A stretch of 64,000 bases of DNA from Paenibacillus silvae (lineage in GTDB: Bacteria > Bacillota > Bacilli > Paenibacillales > Paenibacillaceae), in the NCBI RefSeq assembly GCF_014639235.1, contig NZ_BMFU01000012.1:1-64000 (forward strand), read 5' to 3'. The stretch's first letter is position 1. The number at the start of each line of letters is the position of its first letter. Of the stretch, positions 44,135 to 52,943 are shown in pieces. The notes under the pieces were generated by a model that worked only from the letters and a program-made list of their open reading frames with translations, was not told where the DNA came from and did no database searches. A program made the position numbers and the translations under genes.

Positions 44135-45004
44135 CTACTCTGTCTTGAACAACGAATTAATGAGAATGGTGCACACCAGACATTCCACAATGATAAATAC
44201 TGAAATGGCACTGCCGTATCCGTACCGGAACATGTCAAAAATCGTGCTGTACATCAGCGTGCTTGGCACCTCTGTGCTGTAGAACGGACCGCCGCCTGTC
44301 AAGACATAGATCAGGTCAAACACTTTGAATGCCCCGATGACCGAAAATACGAGACACACCTTGAGAATCGGCTTCATCAGCGGGATCATAATAGACCAGG
44401 CCACACGTATACGGGAAGCACCGTCCATACGGGCCGCCTCGAGCACATCCTGGGACACAGATTTCGCTCCCGCGTACATAAGCAGCATATGATATCCCAT
44501 GTACTGCCACAGCGTAGGGATAAACGAAGCCGTCAAAGCCGTATGCTTCTGTCCGAGCCAATCCTGCGCCCAGCTGGACAGACCGAGATTCTGCAGCAGG
44601 ACGTTTAGCAGCCCGTAGTCCGCATTGTAGATTTTGGACCATAGCTGGGCAATGACCACCGTGGAGATCAGTACAGGAATGAAATATACCGTCCGGTAAA
44701 ATCCTTCCCCCTTCACGTTGGAGGCCAGAATCAGCGCCAGTACCAGCGATATAGGTAATTGAATGAATACAGAGGCACCTGCAAAGAGCAGGGAATTTTT
44801 GATCGAGTTGAGCACCCGGGTATCCTTGAACATCTCTACATAGTTGTCCAGTCCGATAAATGTGCCCTTTCCTACCCCGTTCCAATCGAGCAGACTGTAA
44901 TAGCTGGAGATGAAAATCGGGATCAGCACAATGCCGCAGAACAGAATCAGTGTGGGCAGGACGAAAACAGCAATCGTGCCTTTATTGGAAAATACAGCGT
45001 TCAT
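44135..45004 (-). CDS. Carbohydrate ABC transporter permease (MalF type)
   Basis: This 289-aa protein has six membrane spans: TIAVFVLPTLILFCGIVLIP, NSLLFAGASVFIQLPISLVL, YFIPVLISTVVIAQLW and others. The EAA loop is LEAARMDGASRIRVAWSIMIPLMKP. The ATG at 45004 with GAGAGGAG upstream is chosen; the 343-aa reading from 45166 would add an unlikely N-terminus. It pairs with the MalG-type protein downstream and the binding protein upstream. Confidence 0.92.
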   Translation of the reverse strand: MNAVFSNKGTIAVFVLPTLILFCGIVLIPIFISSYYSLLDWNGVGKGTFIGLDNYVEMFKDTRVLNSIKNSLLFAGASVFIQLPISLVLALILASNVKGEGFYRTVYFIPVLISTVVIAQLWSKIYNADYGLLNVLLQNLGLSSWAQDWLGQKHTALTASFIPTLWQYMGYHMLLMYAGAKSVSQDVLEAARMDGASRIRVAWSIMIPLMKPILKVCLVFSVIGAFKVFDLIYVLTGGGPFYSTEVPSTLMYSTIFDMFRYGYGSAISVFIIVECLVCTILINSLFKTE

Positions 45005-45187
45005 TACTCTTCTCCTCTCAAAGGCGTGACCGGGAACTCCCGGACCACGCCTCGTTTGGGCTTTATTTGGATTGCTAGAAGGCAGCAGAGAGAGCCTGTT
45101 ATACAAGATGTATATGCATTCAAACTTCGTAGAAACTTCGAAAGGACGCGCACGCTGCATAAGCATATACTTGTTTGCCTGCTTAAC

Positions 45188-46507
45188 CTACAGGCTTAGC
45201 TCCGTTGGCTTCAGCTGTGCCATCTGCTTGCAGAACTCCTCTGGCGTCACATCACCAGCCAGCAGCTGTGCGATCAGGTTTTTATGTGCTTCGGCCGATT
45301 CGGCAGGCAGAATGTTATCCCACCAGGCGATGAAGGAGGTTGCCGTTTTCATAATGTCCGCAGCAGACAGGTCTAGAGAGGACAGGCTGGACGTATCGAG
45401 GGAATCCGTCTTCCAGCTCGGCAGTCCGGCTCCTGCCAGAAAACCCTGCGTACCCAGCTGCTCGCTCAGATACATGAGGAATTCCACGGCTTCCTTCGGA
45501 TGCTGAGTCGTCTGACTGATGTAGAATCCATCGACCGCTCCGCCGAAGATTTCGGTATTGGTGCCTTTGCCATCCTCAAATACCGGGAACGGGATGACCT
45601 TTACTTTGCCTTTTACCGCCGAAGACGAAGGGTCTTCAATACCTGCATTCACCCAGTTGGCCTGGAACATCATCGCTCCATTGCCAGCGTTAAACGCCCC
45701 TAGCATCTCGTCATAGCTCATACTGAACATACTGCTGTTGAACGCTCCAGCCTTAGCGAGCTGCTGCATTTTGGTGGCAGCAGCTACAAAATCCGGGGAA
45801 TCCCACTTGGACGGGTCTTTGAAGGCCTCGATTACGGCCGCATTGCCTGCTTGACGCATCGCAATAATGTCATACCAGTACATGCCCGGCCAGCGATCCT
45901 TCTCGCCAATGACAGCTGGCGTAATCCCCGCCGCCTTCAGCTTGGTGACAGCATCCAGCAGCTCGTTATATGTTGTCGGAATTTTGGCACCCGCCTTGTC
46001 AAACAGGTCTGTATTCACGTAAAGATTAGCGATGTGTGTGTATACAGGCAGTGTGTAGATTTTACCGTCCATGTTAATCGCCTCTGCCATCCCTGGACCC
46101 ATTCGCTCCTTGATATCGTCTGTCAAATATTCTGTAATCTCCAGGATGTTGCCGGATTTGATATAAGGCTGCATAAAGCTGCCCCCGCCCATTCCGTAAA
46201 ACAGGTCTGGCGCCTCACCTGCCGCGATAGAGGTTTTCACCTTGGTTTTATATTGCTCTCCTGTGGTGCCTGTACGTTCAACCTGGATGTCGGGATGCTC
46301 GCTGTTCCATTTCTCCACAATCTCGGGCAGCAGCTTGGCTGATGGGTCTGTTGTACCGACCGATTGATCCCACAGTGTCAGCTTGATTTTGCCATTGCTT
46401 TCTCCCTGTGACCCGCCGCTTGATCCAGACGAGCATGCCGCCAGACTTCCCGCAAGCCCCAGAGCCAGAAACAGATGTAAAGATTTCTTTAATAGCGCTT
46501 TCATCAT
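45188..46507 (-). CDS. Sugar ABC transporter substrate-binding lipoprotein
   Basis: This 439-aa protein has a lipoprotein signal (LHLFLALGLAGSLAACSSG) followed by a Gly/Ser linker and a family-1 extracellular solute-binding fold (IKLTLWDQSVGTTDPSAKLLPEIVEKWN, MMFQANWVNAGIEDP, FGGAVDGFYISQTTQHPKEA). It binds an oligosaccharide or sugar of unknown identity at the cell surface. It is the first gene of the importer operon. The YesMN-type two-component genes upstream probably sense the same sugar. Confidence 0.93.
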   Translation of the reverse strand: MMKALLKKSLHLFLALGLAGSLAACSSGSSGGSQGESNGKIKLTLWDQSVGTTDPSAKLLPEIVEKWNSEHPDIQVERTGTTGEQYKTKVKTSIAAGEAPDLFYGMGGGSFMQPYIKSGNILEITEYLTDDIKERMGPGMAEAINMDGKIYTLPVYTHIANLYVNTDLFDKAGAKIPTTYNELLDAVTKLKAAGITPAVIGEKDRWPGMYWYDIIAMRQAGNAAVIEAFKDPSKWDSPDFVAAATKMQQLAKAGAFNSSMFSMSYDEMLGAFNAGNGAMMFQANWVNAGIEDPSSSAVKGKVKVIPFPVFEDGKGTNTEIFGGAVDGFYISQTTQHPKEAVEFLMYLSEQLGTQGFLAGAGLPSWKTDSLDTSSLSSLDLSAADIMKTATSFIAWWDNILPAESAEAHKNLIAQLLAGDVTPEEFCKQMAQLKPTELSL

Positions 46508-46646
46508 ATGACCTCCCTGATCTTTTTGTTGGTTCTATCCACATTTTAGTAAACGTGTGCAGTGTGCTCCATTTAGAAAACAGGCATCACTTTGTAATAT
46601 TCAAACATGTATGAAAGCGCGACCAAATTGCGGAGTGCGGATAGCA

Positions 46647-48257
46647 CTAACTCTTGACGTTCCGATACTCATTCATGGAGCGGCCGAACTGTTTTTTGAA
46701 CAACACGCTGAAATAATGCGGGTCCGGGATGCCTACCTGCTCCCCGATCTCATACCCCTTCAGATCGGTCTGCTTCAGCAGCGACTCTGCCTTCTTCATG
46801 CGAAGCTGCGTTAAATATTCAACAAACGTCTGCCCGGTTTCTTTTTTCATCAGCCGCCCCAAATGACCCGGACTTACGTAAAAAGCCGCCGCTGTGCTCG
46901 ACAGCCCCACATCTGCATTGCCCATCTGCTCTTCAAGGTATGCCTTGACCTGATCAATCAGATTGCCTTCCCTCGCTTGACGTTTCGACTGAATCACATC
47001 CGCTATGGTGCGGACATGCTGCTCCAGCAGCATTTTCAGGTCGGGCAGATGCTCTGCCGTCAGCATCATGGCAACAGCTTCCTTGTTAAACACCTGCTCA
47101 CCCTCAAGCTGCTGCTCCATAGCGGCGCGCTGGCATTCCGTAATTACATCCATGGCAGCCATACGAAACTGTGCCACATTGGAGAATGGAGCAGCGAAGA
47201 TTTTGGCGAGCAGAGACAGTGCCTCTTGCCCCGCACCTACACTGACACAAAATTGCAGCTGCTGAAGCAGGCTGGTGTCGGAGCGATAGGGCTGATTGTG
47301 ATTGCGTCCGTCCATCACGAGATCCTCGAAGCAAATGACCTGATTTTTCCCCGCAAATGCCTGGTATTCCAGCGCCCGACAAGCCTCCCGATACGCCGTA
47401 CAGACCCCCTCCCACCCGGCATGCTTCTGTCCGATCCCGACCGTTACTTGTACTGCAATGCCTTCGAGGGCAAGCGAATGCTGCAGTTTCTCCTGGAGAA
47501 GCTCCATCTGAGCAACAAGACTGTCTTGAGAGGCGATCGAGAGGGTGACAATGCGGTTATGTGTGTCATTCACGATAATGATGTGCGGATTCTCATGGTA
47601 GTAGGCCTGGACGTGCTGTAAACCCTGCAAACGCAGCATGATCGGGATCTCCTCTGTGACATATGGATGGACAGGGGCATCGATCTCGATTACAGCTATT
47701 TGAGATTCCGGCATGCCTGACGGGATGGAAATGTCGAAAAAACGCATCTGCTCACGTACCTCTTCTTCATGCAGCGCCCCCTGCAGCCACTGGTTCACAA
47801 ATCGCTCCTTGAGATACGGCAGACTGCGCTCCATCTCCTCCCGCAGCTTCACCAGTTCAATCTCTCTCCCTCTCTCCTGCTTAATGGATGCTCGCAGCTT
47901 GGCGGTAACCTGCAATAACTCGGAGGCCCGAATCGGTTTCAAAATAAAATCGGATATGCCCAGCTTCACGCTCTGACGTGCATATTCAAATTCATCATGT
48001 CCCGTCACCACTACGACTTTAATGTTCGGATAACGCTCCAGAATCCGTTTGCTCAGCTCAATGCCGTCCATCTTGGGCATATAAATATCCGTGAACACGA
48101 TGTCTGGATGCAGCTGCTCTACCTGCTCCAGAGCCTCCGCAGCATCGGAGGCTTCGCCAACAATCTGCATGCCCTGCTGCTTCCAGTCGATGCGCATCCG
48201 CAGCAGATTTCGGATGAGATACTCGTCATCCACAATCAATACTTTTAATGGTTCCAT
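46647..48257 (-). CDS. YesN-type AraC response regulator
   Basis: This 536-aa protein has an N-terminal receiver domain (VLIVDDEYLIRNLLRMRIDW; phospho-acceptor in DIVFTDIYMPKMDG; Lys in FILKPIRASE). A long central region resembles a GGDEF-derived sensor fragment (about 180-380). A C-terminal AraC helix-turn-helix pair closes the protein (SSTAAAFYVSPGHLGRLMKK; GYEIGEQVGIPDPHYFSVLFKKQFG). Its ATG overlaps the histidine kinase stop by 13 bases. It should activate the sugar importer genes that follow 140 bp downstream. Confidence 0.92.
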   Translation of the reverse strand: MEPLKVLIVDDEYLIRNLLRMRIDWKQQGMQIVGEASDAAEALEQVEQLHPDIVFTDIYMPKMDGIELSKRILERYPNIKVVVVTGHDEFEYARQSVKLGISDFILKPIRASELLQVTAKLRASIKQERGREIELVKLREEMERSLPYLKERFVNQWLQGALHEEEVREQMRFFDISIPSGMPESQIAVIEIDAPVHPYVTEEIPIMLRLQGLQHVQAYYHENPHIIIVNDTHNRIVTLSIASQDSLVAQMELLQEKLQHSLALEGIAVQVTVGIGQKHAGWEGVCTAYREACRALEYQAFAGKNQVICFEDLVMDGRNHNQPYRSDTSLLQQLQFCVSVGAGQEALSLLAKIFAAPFSNVAQFRMAAMDVITECQRAAMEQQLEGEQVFNKEAVAMMLTAEHLPDLKMLLEQHVRTIADVIQSKRQAREGNLIDQVKAYLEEQMGNADVGLSSTAAAFYVSPGHLGRLMKKETGQTFVEYLTQLRMKKAESLLKQTDLKGYEIGEQVGIPDPHYFSVLFKKQFGRSMNEYRNVKS

Positions 48258-50467
48258 GGTGCACCTTCTCCCTTCGGGATGGTAATGGTTATGGTGGTTC
48301 CTTTTCCAGGCTCACTCTCAAGCTTCATTACATCTTCACGATCATAATAAATACGCAGCCGCTCCATCGTTCCCCACAGGCCAAAGCTCGCATTCACATT
48401 AGCGTCTGATTTGGATTTGGAGGCAGAAGTCGAGACAGAAGAGGCCTGAATGGAACTGTTGGTGCCAGATTGCGATGGCTTGAGCATTGGCCAAAAGGAT
48501 CTTTGCTTTTCTGAACGCTGAATCTGCTGCAATTGTTCTCCGGACATACCCACTCCGTCGTCAGTAAGTGTTAGGGTGACAGCATCTGCCGATTGCCGAG
48601 CCTGAATACGCATCATGCCCGGGCTGCCTTTGGCACGAATGCCATGATACAGTGAATTTTCCACCAGTGGCTGGAGTACGAGCTTTGGCATCATAACCCG
48701 CTCGCAGCCAGGATCAATATCATACTGCACTTCAAATACTCCCGGATAACGTACCTGCTGAATGGTCAGATAATGACGAACAATCTCAACCTCTTCATGC
48801 AGTGTAATCACCTCATTACCTTTGCTTACACTTAGCCGGTAGTAGCTTCCGAGCGCCTCCAGCAACTCGCATACCTTGTCGTTCATACCCGACATTGCCA
48901 GGGATGTGATCGAATCCAGCGTATTGTATAGAAAATGCGGCTTGATCTGCGCTTGAAGCGTGTTCAGCTCGGCTCGGCGGATCGTCTGCTGCTCCTGAAT
49001 AATACGCTTCAGCATCTGTTCAATCTGCTCGATCATCTGGTTATAACCGCTGTACAGCTGTTCGAATTCGGAACTGTTCAGCTCCACTTTGACTTTGCGA
49101 AAATTACCGCTTGGTGCTTTCTGCATGGACCGAAGCAGCTTATGGATGGGCTTGATTACACTTCGAGAGATGATAAAGGAGCTGATGAAAAAGACAGACC
49201 CGTTCACCGCAAGCAGCATAAGTGCAAGCAGCACCAATGATTTGTTACGGGTATCTGTTGCACGGTATGGACTCATGCTGATATATTTCCACTGATCTTC
49301 ACCAACGGAGAGATAGGTTACTGCGTAATCCTGCCCGCCGGAATGCAGTGTCACAACACCCGAGGGCTGTTCCTGAAATGCTTGGGACAACCTGGCCTGA
49401 TTGGCCTGTAAAATCTCCTGCATACCTGCCTGTTTCTGAGCCGCAGCTGTGTAGGCTGGAGAAGGCGTGTTTGTAGCGGTATTTCTAGCAACGTTTGCTG
49501 CGGCATTGGTTGCGATGACTCGCTGATGCTCATCCAGAATAGCCACCTGAAACGAATCAGATGCAGGCAGATTGGCGTAAGCTTGAGCAATGGATTTCTC
49601 TTTAATGTTCATGACCAGAAAGCCAAGCGGGGATGTGTCATCCAGATCACGCATTAAACGAATAAAAGAGACAACTCTCTCTTTATCAACTTCTCTCCCG
49701 GCGTCCCTTTCATTTTCTTGCTGGTTTTCCTTTTCTTGTTCATATTCTTGTTCCGCGTTCATTCCAACGGCTGGAGGGACATTCCCTTTTGGACTGCTGT
49801 TTTCACCAATATTCCCGCTATTGTTATCACGATTGTTTCGACCAGGTTGCCCAATGCCTTGATCATTGTTTTTCGAGCTCCTGTTTGTTTCCTTGTCAGC
49901 CACCGTTACCGATTCAACCTCGTTTTCGCTGCTGTCCCCACCATTAAGTCTAAGCAGATACCGCCCTTTGTACTTCAAAGCCTGCTCATACCATGGCGCA
50001 TCCTCCACCTTTGCTTCGAGAAAAGCAGGCCATTGCTGTGTTCCTACCGAAAAGCGATGCCCCGAGTTATCATAGATATAGACTGAATCAATAATTGGAA
50101 CCGCTTGCATAAGGTTGGTCAAATAAGCACTGACCTTGGATTGTGTCTGCAAATTTGAATACACATTGCCCTGCCGCAGCAGGTTTTGCAGATTGGGGTC
50201 GGAGAAAATCATTTTCGAATAATTGTTCACATTCTCCATCATGAGATTCACGTTTGTCTGGATAGAGGTAATCGTCTGCAGAGATGCTTCGTTAATTTTC
50301 TGCTGCGCATCATTTTCCGAAATACGATTCAGCACCAGCGCACTGAACGCCACCGTTAGCAGAATAATGACAAAGTACGCAAAGGGGATTTTAAAAGCAA
50401 GTGTCCTGGGCTTACGCTGCATCAACTCTCTCCAATGAAACTTTAGCTGGAGCTTCCTTCTCAACAT
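48245..50467 (-). CDS. YesM-type sensor histidine kinase with long low-complexity insertions
   Basis: This 740-aa kinase starts at ATG 50467 (GGGAGGG upstream) rather than the TTG at 50488. It has an N-terminal membrane span (FAYFVIILLTVAFSALVL), a large extracellular Cache-like sensor, a second span (LVLLALMLLAVNGSVFFISSF), HAMP, a His_kinase domain with phospho-His in QAQIKPHFLYNTLDSI, and HATPase motifs (VENSLYHGI, LTDDGVGMS, GKGTTITITIP). Two Asn/Gln/Glu/Ser-rich insertions stand out: about 176-266 in the sensor and one inside the ATPase lid (SQSGTNSSIQASSVSTSASK). The family is usually near 580-600 aa. It likely senses extracellular sugar or the binding protein. Confidence 0.92.
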   Translation of the reverse strand: MLRRKLQLKFHWRELMQRKPRTLAFKIPFAYFVIILLTVAFSALVLNRISENDAQQKINEASLQTITSIQTNVNLMMENVNNYSKMIFSDPNLQNLLRQGNVYSNLQTQSKVSAYLTNLMQAVPIIDSVYIYDNSGHRFSVGTQQWPAFLEAKVEDAPWYEQALKYKGRYLLRLNGGDSSENEVESVTVADKETNRSSKNNDQGIGQPGRNNRDNNSGNIGENSSPKGNVPPAVGMNAEQEYEQEKENQQENERDAGREVDKERVVSFIRLMRDLDDTSPLGFLVMNIKEKSIAQAYANLPASDSFQVAILDEHQRVIATNAAANVARNTATNTPSPAYTAAAQKQAGMQEILQANQARLSQAFQEQPSGVVTLHSGGQDYAVTYLSVGEDQWKYISMSPYRATDTRNKSLVLLALMLLAVNGSVFFISSFIISRSVIKPIHKLLRSMQKAPSGNFRKVKVELNSSEFEQLYSGYNQMIEQIEQMLKRIIQEQQTIRRAELNTLQAQIKPHFLYNTLDSITSLAMSGMNDKVCELLEALGSYYRLSVSKGNEVITLHEEVEIVRHYLTIQQVRYPGVFEVQYDIDPGCERVMMPKLVLQPLVENSLYHGIRAKGSPGMMRIQARQSADAVTLTLTDDGVGMSGEQLQQIQRSEKQRSFWPMLKPSQSGTNSSIQASSVSTSASKSKSDANVNASFGLWGTMERLRIYYDREDVMKLESEPGKGTTITITIPKGEGAPWNH

Positions 50468-50800
50468 CAGGCCCTCCCAACGGCTCAAATTTTCCGGGCG
50501 TATACACTCTCTCGGATTTTATACAATTGTATATTATATGCTTGAATCTCGAAGGACCTCAACTGTTTTTATCGCTTTAGCAGGTTTGTTTTGGTAGAGA
50601 GCTGGTAAGCTAGGTGATTTCCAAAGGGAATGAATGAATTTACATTGGACGGCATAGAAAAACGACCCTCACCGTACATAAGTGAACGTCGCTCATATTA
50701 GTTATGTCGGGAATGTGGATAGGCCCGTTGACTCCCGCAAGCGCGTAGCTAACCTCTACAGGCGAAAGCGGAGCTTCGTTAAAAACGCTACTCTTGCGAT
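50468..50800. other. Gene-free interval of about 330 bp
   Basis: The left end should contain the promoter of the YesMN-type operon (AT-rich, ATACAATTGTATATTATATG at 50521-50540, itself containing a palindromic ACAATTGT). The rest shows no gene and no strong terminator. Confidence 0.4.
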
Positions 50801-51163
50801 TTATAGCGAGAACTCGGTAATACCCTTTTTGGAAGCATATTTCAGCGTGTAACTTCCTTCTGTGCCGTAAGGCATGGTCGCAATGTTGATACGGGTATAA
50901 TCCAGCCGACTCTCTCGCAGTACCTTTTTAACCATTGCTATACCTCGATCTTCATCCGTCACCACACAAAAAATATTCAGTACAAATTTGTTCGGATCGG
51001 CCACACTGCTCCCCAGGTCACATCCATCCACCTCTCCCAGATCATGCTGAGTCAGCGCAGCTTCAAGATACTCCATGACCTTCTCCTTCAACCACTGATC
51101 ACGCTTGCTGCCCTTGGCACTCTTCAGCGGATACTGCACGACAAGCCAATGTTTCTCGGTCAT
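50801..51163 (-). CDS. Conserved hypothetical protein
   Basis: This 120-aa soluble protein reads MTEKHWLVVQYPLKSAKGSK and continues with an amphipathic helix (KEKVMEYLEAALTQHD), acidic VDGCDLGSSVADPNK, strand FVLNIFCVVTDEDRGIAMVK and a final strand/turn ATMPYGTEGSYTLKYASKKG. The alternation of helix and strand suggests a ferredoxin-like alpha/beta fold. I do not recognise the family. GGAGGGAATCC precedes the ATG. The gene is flanked by gaps on both sides and seems to be monocistronic. Confidence 0.65.
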   Translation of the reverse strand: MTEKHWLVVQYPLKSAKGSKRDQWLKEKVMEYLEAALTQHDLGEVDGCDLGSSVADPNKFVLNIFCVVTDEDRGIAMVKKVLRESRLDYTRINIATMPYGTEGSYTLKYASKKGITEFSL

Positions 51164-51294
51164 TTGGATTCCCTCCGATTCATTATTAATATTAAAATCG
51201 ATATGTCCCGCTATTCAAGTTGAGCGTAAATACTATAAATTCTATATGTAGTTATATAAATAACAAGAAGCATTCTCTCAGATTCAGACATGAT

Positions 51295-51534
51295 TCAATT
51301 GGTGAAAACTGAAATGGAAGAACCCATTTCTCCCGAAAACTCCCCATTCACACGGCTTCCGCCTCCACTCCATTGAAGTATATAATCTCCTCCGCGTAGT
51401 CCCATTTCGTAACCATGCTCAAAGTTTCTCCACGTAATCATTCCTTTTCCAGGTATTTTTTGAGAAAAATATACTTTGTCGGTATCTTTGTGTGTCAAGC
51501 TAGCGACGACGGATTGGCTGCCATAGTTCTTCAT
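51295..51534 (-). CDS. Small beta-rich hypothetical protein, coupled to the preceding gene
   Basis: This 79-aa protein starts at ATG 51534, which shares its A with the TGA stop of the upstream gene (TGATG), so translation is probably coupled. The sequence KNYGSQSVVASLTHKDTDKV, SQKIPGKGMITWRNF, GYEMGLRGGDYILQWSGGGS is rich in beta strands. Its strand pattern echoes the extracellular part of the upstream protein, suggesting the two are related halves. It has no signal peptide of its own. Function unknown. An N-terminally longer reading from 51624 is rejected. Confidence 0.5.
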   Translation of the reverse strand: MKNYGSQSVVASLTHKDTDKVYFSQKIPGKGMITWRNFEHGYEMGLRGGDYILQWSGGGSRVNGEFSGEMGSSISVFTN

Positions 51535-51989
51535 CAAAAGTTCAATGTACCCAAATGTACATCCAATGTACCTGACATTCCTTGTGCGGAAGATGTGCTT
51601 ATATAGAATTCTCCAGTTGACCAAGCTTCGTCATTAGAAAATTCATATTCTTCGCCATCAGCTGGGACAGTACCAGACATCTGCATTGCGCCAGCAGCTG
51701 ATCCTTGGTTAATCGTAAACGTGAATTGTTTTGAGCCTGTGTTTCTAAAAGTCACTTGTACATAACCATATCCTGCTGGAATATTGAACTGTTTTGTTGT
51801 TGAAGTTCCAGCAAGGTCTTCGTTACTCATTACTGTTGATGTTAGTACCTGGATAGGACCAGATACATCTGTTATCTCTGACCCATTAGTTGAATCAATA
51901 GCGTATATGTACAAGAGGATAAAAGCACCTATCGAAATCAATAATGACAATAATATTGTAGTGATATGTTTAATTTTTCTGACCTCCAA
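51534..51989 (-). CDS. Small membrane-anchored beta-sandwich-like protein
   Basis: This protein of 146-151 aa has one N-terminal membrane span (ITTILLSLLISIGAFILLYIYA). A secreted Ser/Thr/Gly-rich domain follows (FNIPAGYGYVQVTFRNTGSK, FTFTINQGSAAGAMQMSGTV, EFYISTSSAQGMSGTLDVHL). The start is uncertain. TTG 51989 is the first conventional codon, but GGAGGT lies just after it and sits seven bases before an ATT at 51974. The ATT would be the better-placed start. The family is not recognised; the domain could be a cell-surface or pilin-like accessory. The stop overlaps the next gene. Confidence 0.6.
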   Translation of the reverse strand: MEVRKIKHITTILLSLLISIGAFILLYIYAIDSTNGSEITDVSGPIQVLTSTVMSNEDLAGTSTTKQFNIPAGYGYVQVTFRNTGSKQFTFTINQGSAAGAMQMSGTVPADGEEYEFSNDEAWSTGEFYISTSSAQGMSGTLDVHLGTLNF

Positions 51990-52117
51990 ATATTTTGTTT
52001 ATATTGTATTATCTAGAAAACTATTAATCAACAACTATAGGTTTACTTATACTTATACTTCTTCTTATCCCGCAAGGTTTTAACAAACTCTTCTCAGGCA
52101 TTTAATGAATAAAAAAA

Positions 52118-52141
52118 GCGAGTCCATTCTCAGGAACCCGC
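52118..52141 (-). terminator. Terminator after the PfpI-family gene
   Basis: GCGAGTCC (52118-52125) pairs imperfectly with GAACCCGC (52134-52141). On the minus strand TTTTTTTATTC follows, about 55 bp past the stop. Confidence 0.65.
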
Positions 52142-52196
52142 CTCCCAGTGCAGTGTCTCAAGAAATCCGAAGTATTCAGATATCGAATCGCCCGGA

Positions 52197-52829
52197 TCAT
52201 TGGATCGAACTCATTAGTTCGTAGAAATATTTAGGCTCATGCGTTTTATTAAGATGATACCAAGCGTCTAATGTCCTGTCAGAAAATACATCAAGCCTTT
52301 TTAAAACATGACTAGTAAACTCTAACGGAGCTACTCCGGATGCAGTGATCAATGTCCCATCGGTAACAGCCAATTGCCTGTTGTAATATTCTTCTCCCGT
52401 ATAAGAAGGGCACACCATTTTAAGATAATCCAAGTCATTGCTTGTGTGCCAACGTGAATTTAGCAGGCCTGCTTGAGCTAATCCCAAGGTAGCACCACAA
52501 ATTGCCCCAACGACTATCTCTTCCTTTAAACACATCTCGGCCATTTTTAATATGGGCCCGTGAACAGCTTCTGTCCATGTATTCCCACCTGGTAAAATCA
52601 GTGCATCGATGCTTGTAATGTTGCATTCATGTACGATAACATCAGGTATAATTTTCAATCCACCCATTGTCGTGACTGGTGTTTTTTCCATTCCAACAGT
52701 AATTACTTTTGCTCTTTCCAATCCTTTTCTAAAGTATCTTCCAGAGTTCAGTTCGGCAGTTAAATAACCTACTTCCCAATCGGCCATTGTGTCAAACACA
52801 TAGAGATATACTGTACTATTGCTATTCAT
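52197..52829 (-). CDS. DJ-1/PfpI family glutamine-amidotransferase-like protein
   Basis: This 210-aa protein has the PfpI/DJ-1 fold: VYLYVFDTMADWEVGYLTAEL, GLKIIPDVIV and LILPGGNTWTE. The nucleophile elbow is VVGAICGATLGLAQAG with Cys111. The family includes proteases, chaperones and deglycases. YdeA-like members of this length in Bacillota are of unknown role. The neighbouring WYL regulator on the same strand, about 100 bp upstream, may control it. Confidence 0.87.
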   Translation of the reverse strand: MNSNSTVYLYVFDTMADWEVGYLTAELNSGRYFRKGLERAKVITVGMEKTPVTTMGGLKIIPDVIVHECNITSIDALILPGGNTWTEAVHGPILKMAEMCLKEEIVVGAICGATLGLAQAGLLNSRWHTSNDLDYLKMVCPSYTGEEYYNRQLAVTDGTLITASGVAPLEFTSHVLKRLDVFSDRTLDAWYHLNKTHEPKYFYELMSSIQ

Positions 52830-52906
52830 TTTTAACTCTCCTCTTATAGTTCATTCGGTGACAGCAGTCTTCATCTATGATGGGTGCCTGCTTGCTCTTA
52901 TAATAA

Positions 52907-52943
52907 AACACGTTCACTGACAACTCCTGTCAGTGAACGTGTT
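52907..52943 (-). terminator. Intrinsic terminator overlapping the end of the WYL regulator gene
   Basis: AACACGTTCACTGACA (52907-52922) pairs perfectly over 16 bp with TGTCAGTGAACGTGTT (52928-52943) around a 5-nt loop. On the minus strand TTATTATAAG follows. The regulator's stop codon lies inside the stem. Confidence 0.85.

Noticed and set aside
45004..45166. N-terminal extension of the MalF-type permease
   Set aside because: The added 54 residues are unlike the family, and a good ribosome site precedes the ATG at 45004.
50641..50790. Possible terminator or small RNA in the gap after 50640
   Set aside because: Short complementary patches exist but no stable stem with a T-run or conserved RNA motif could be found by eye.
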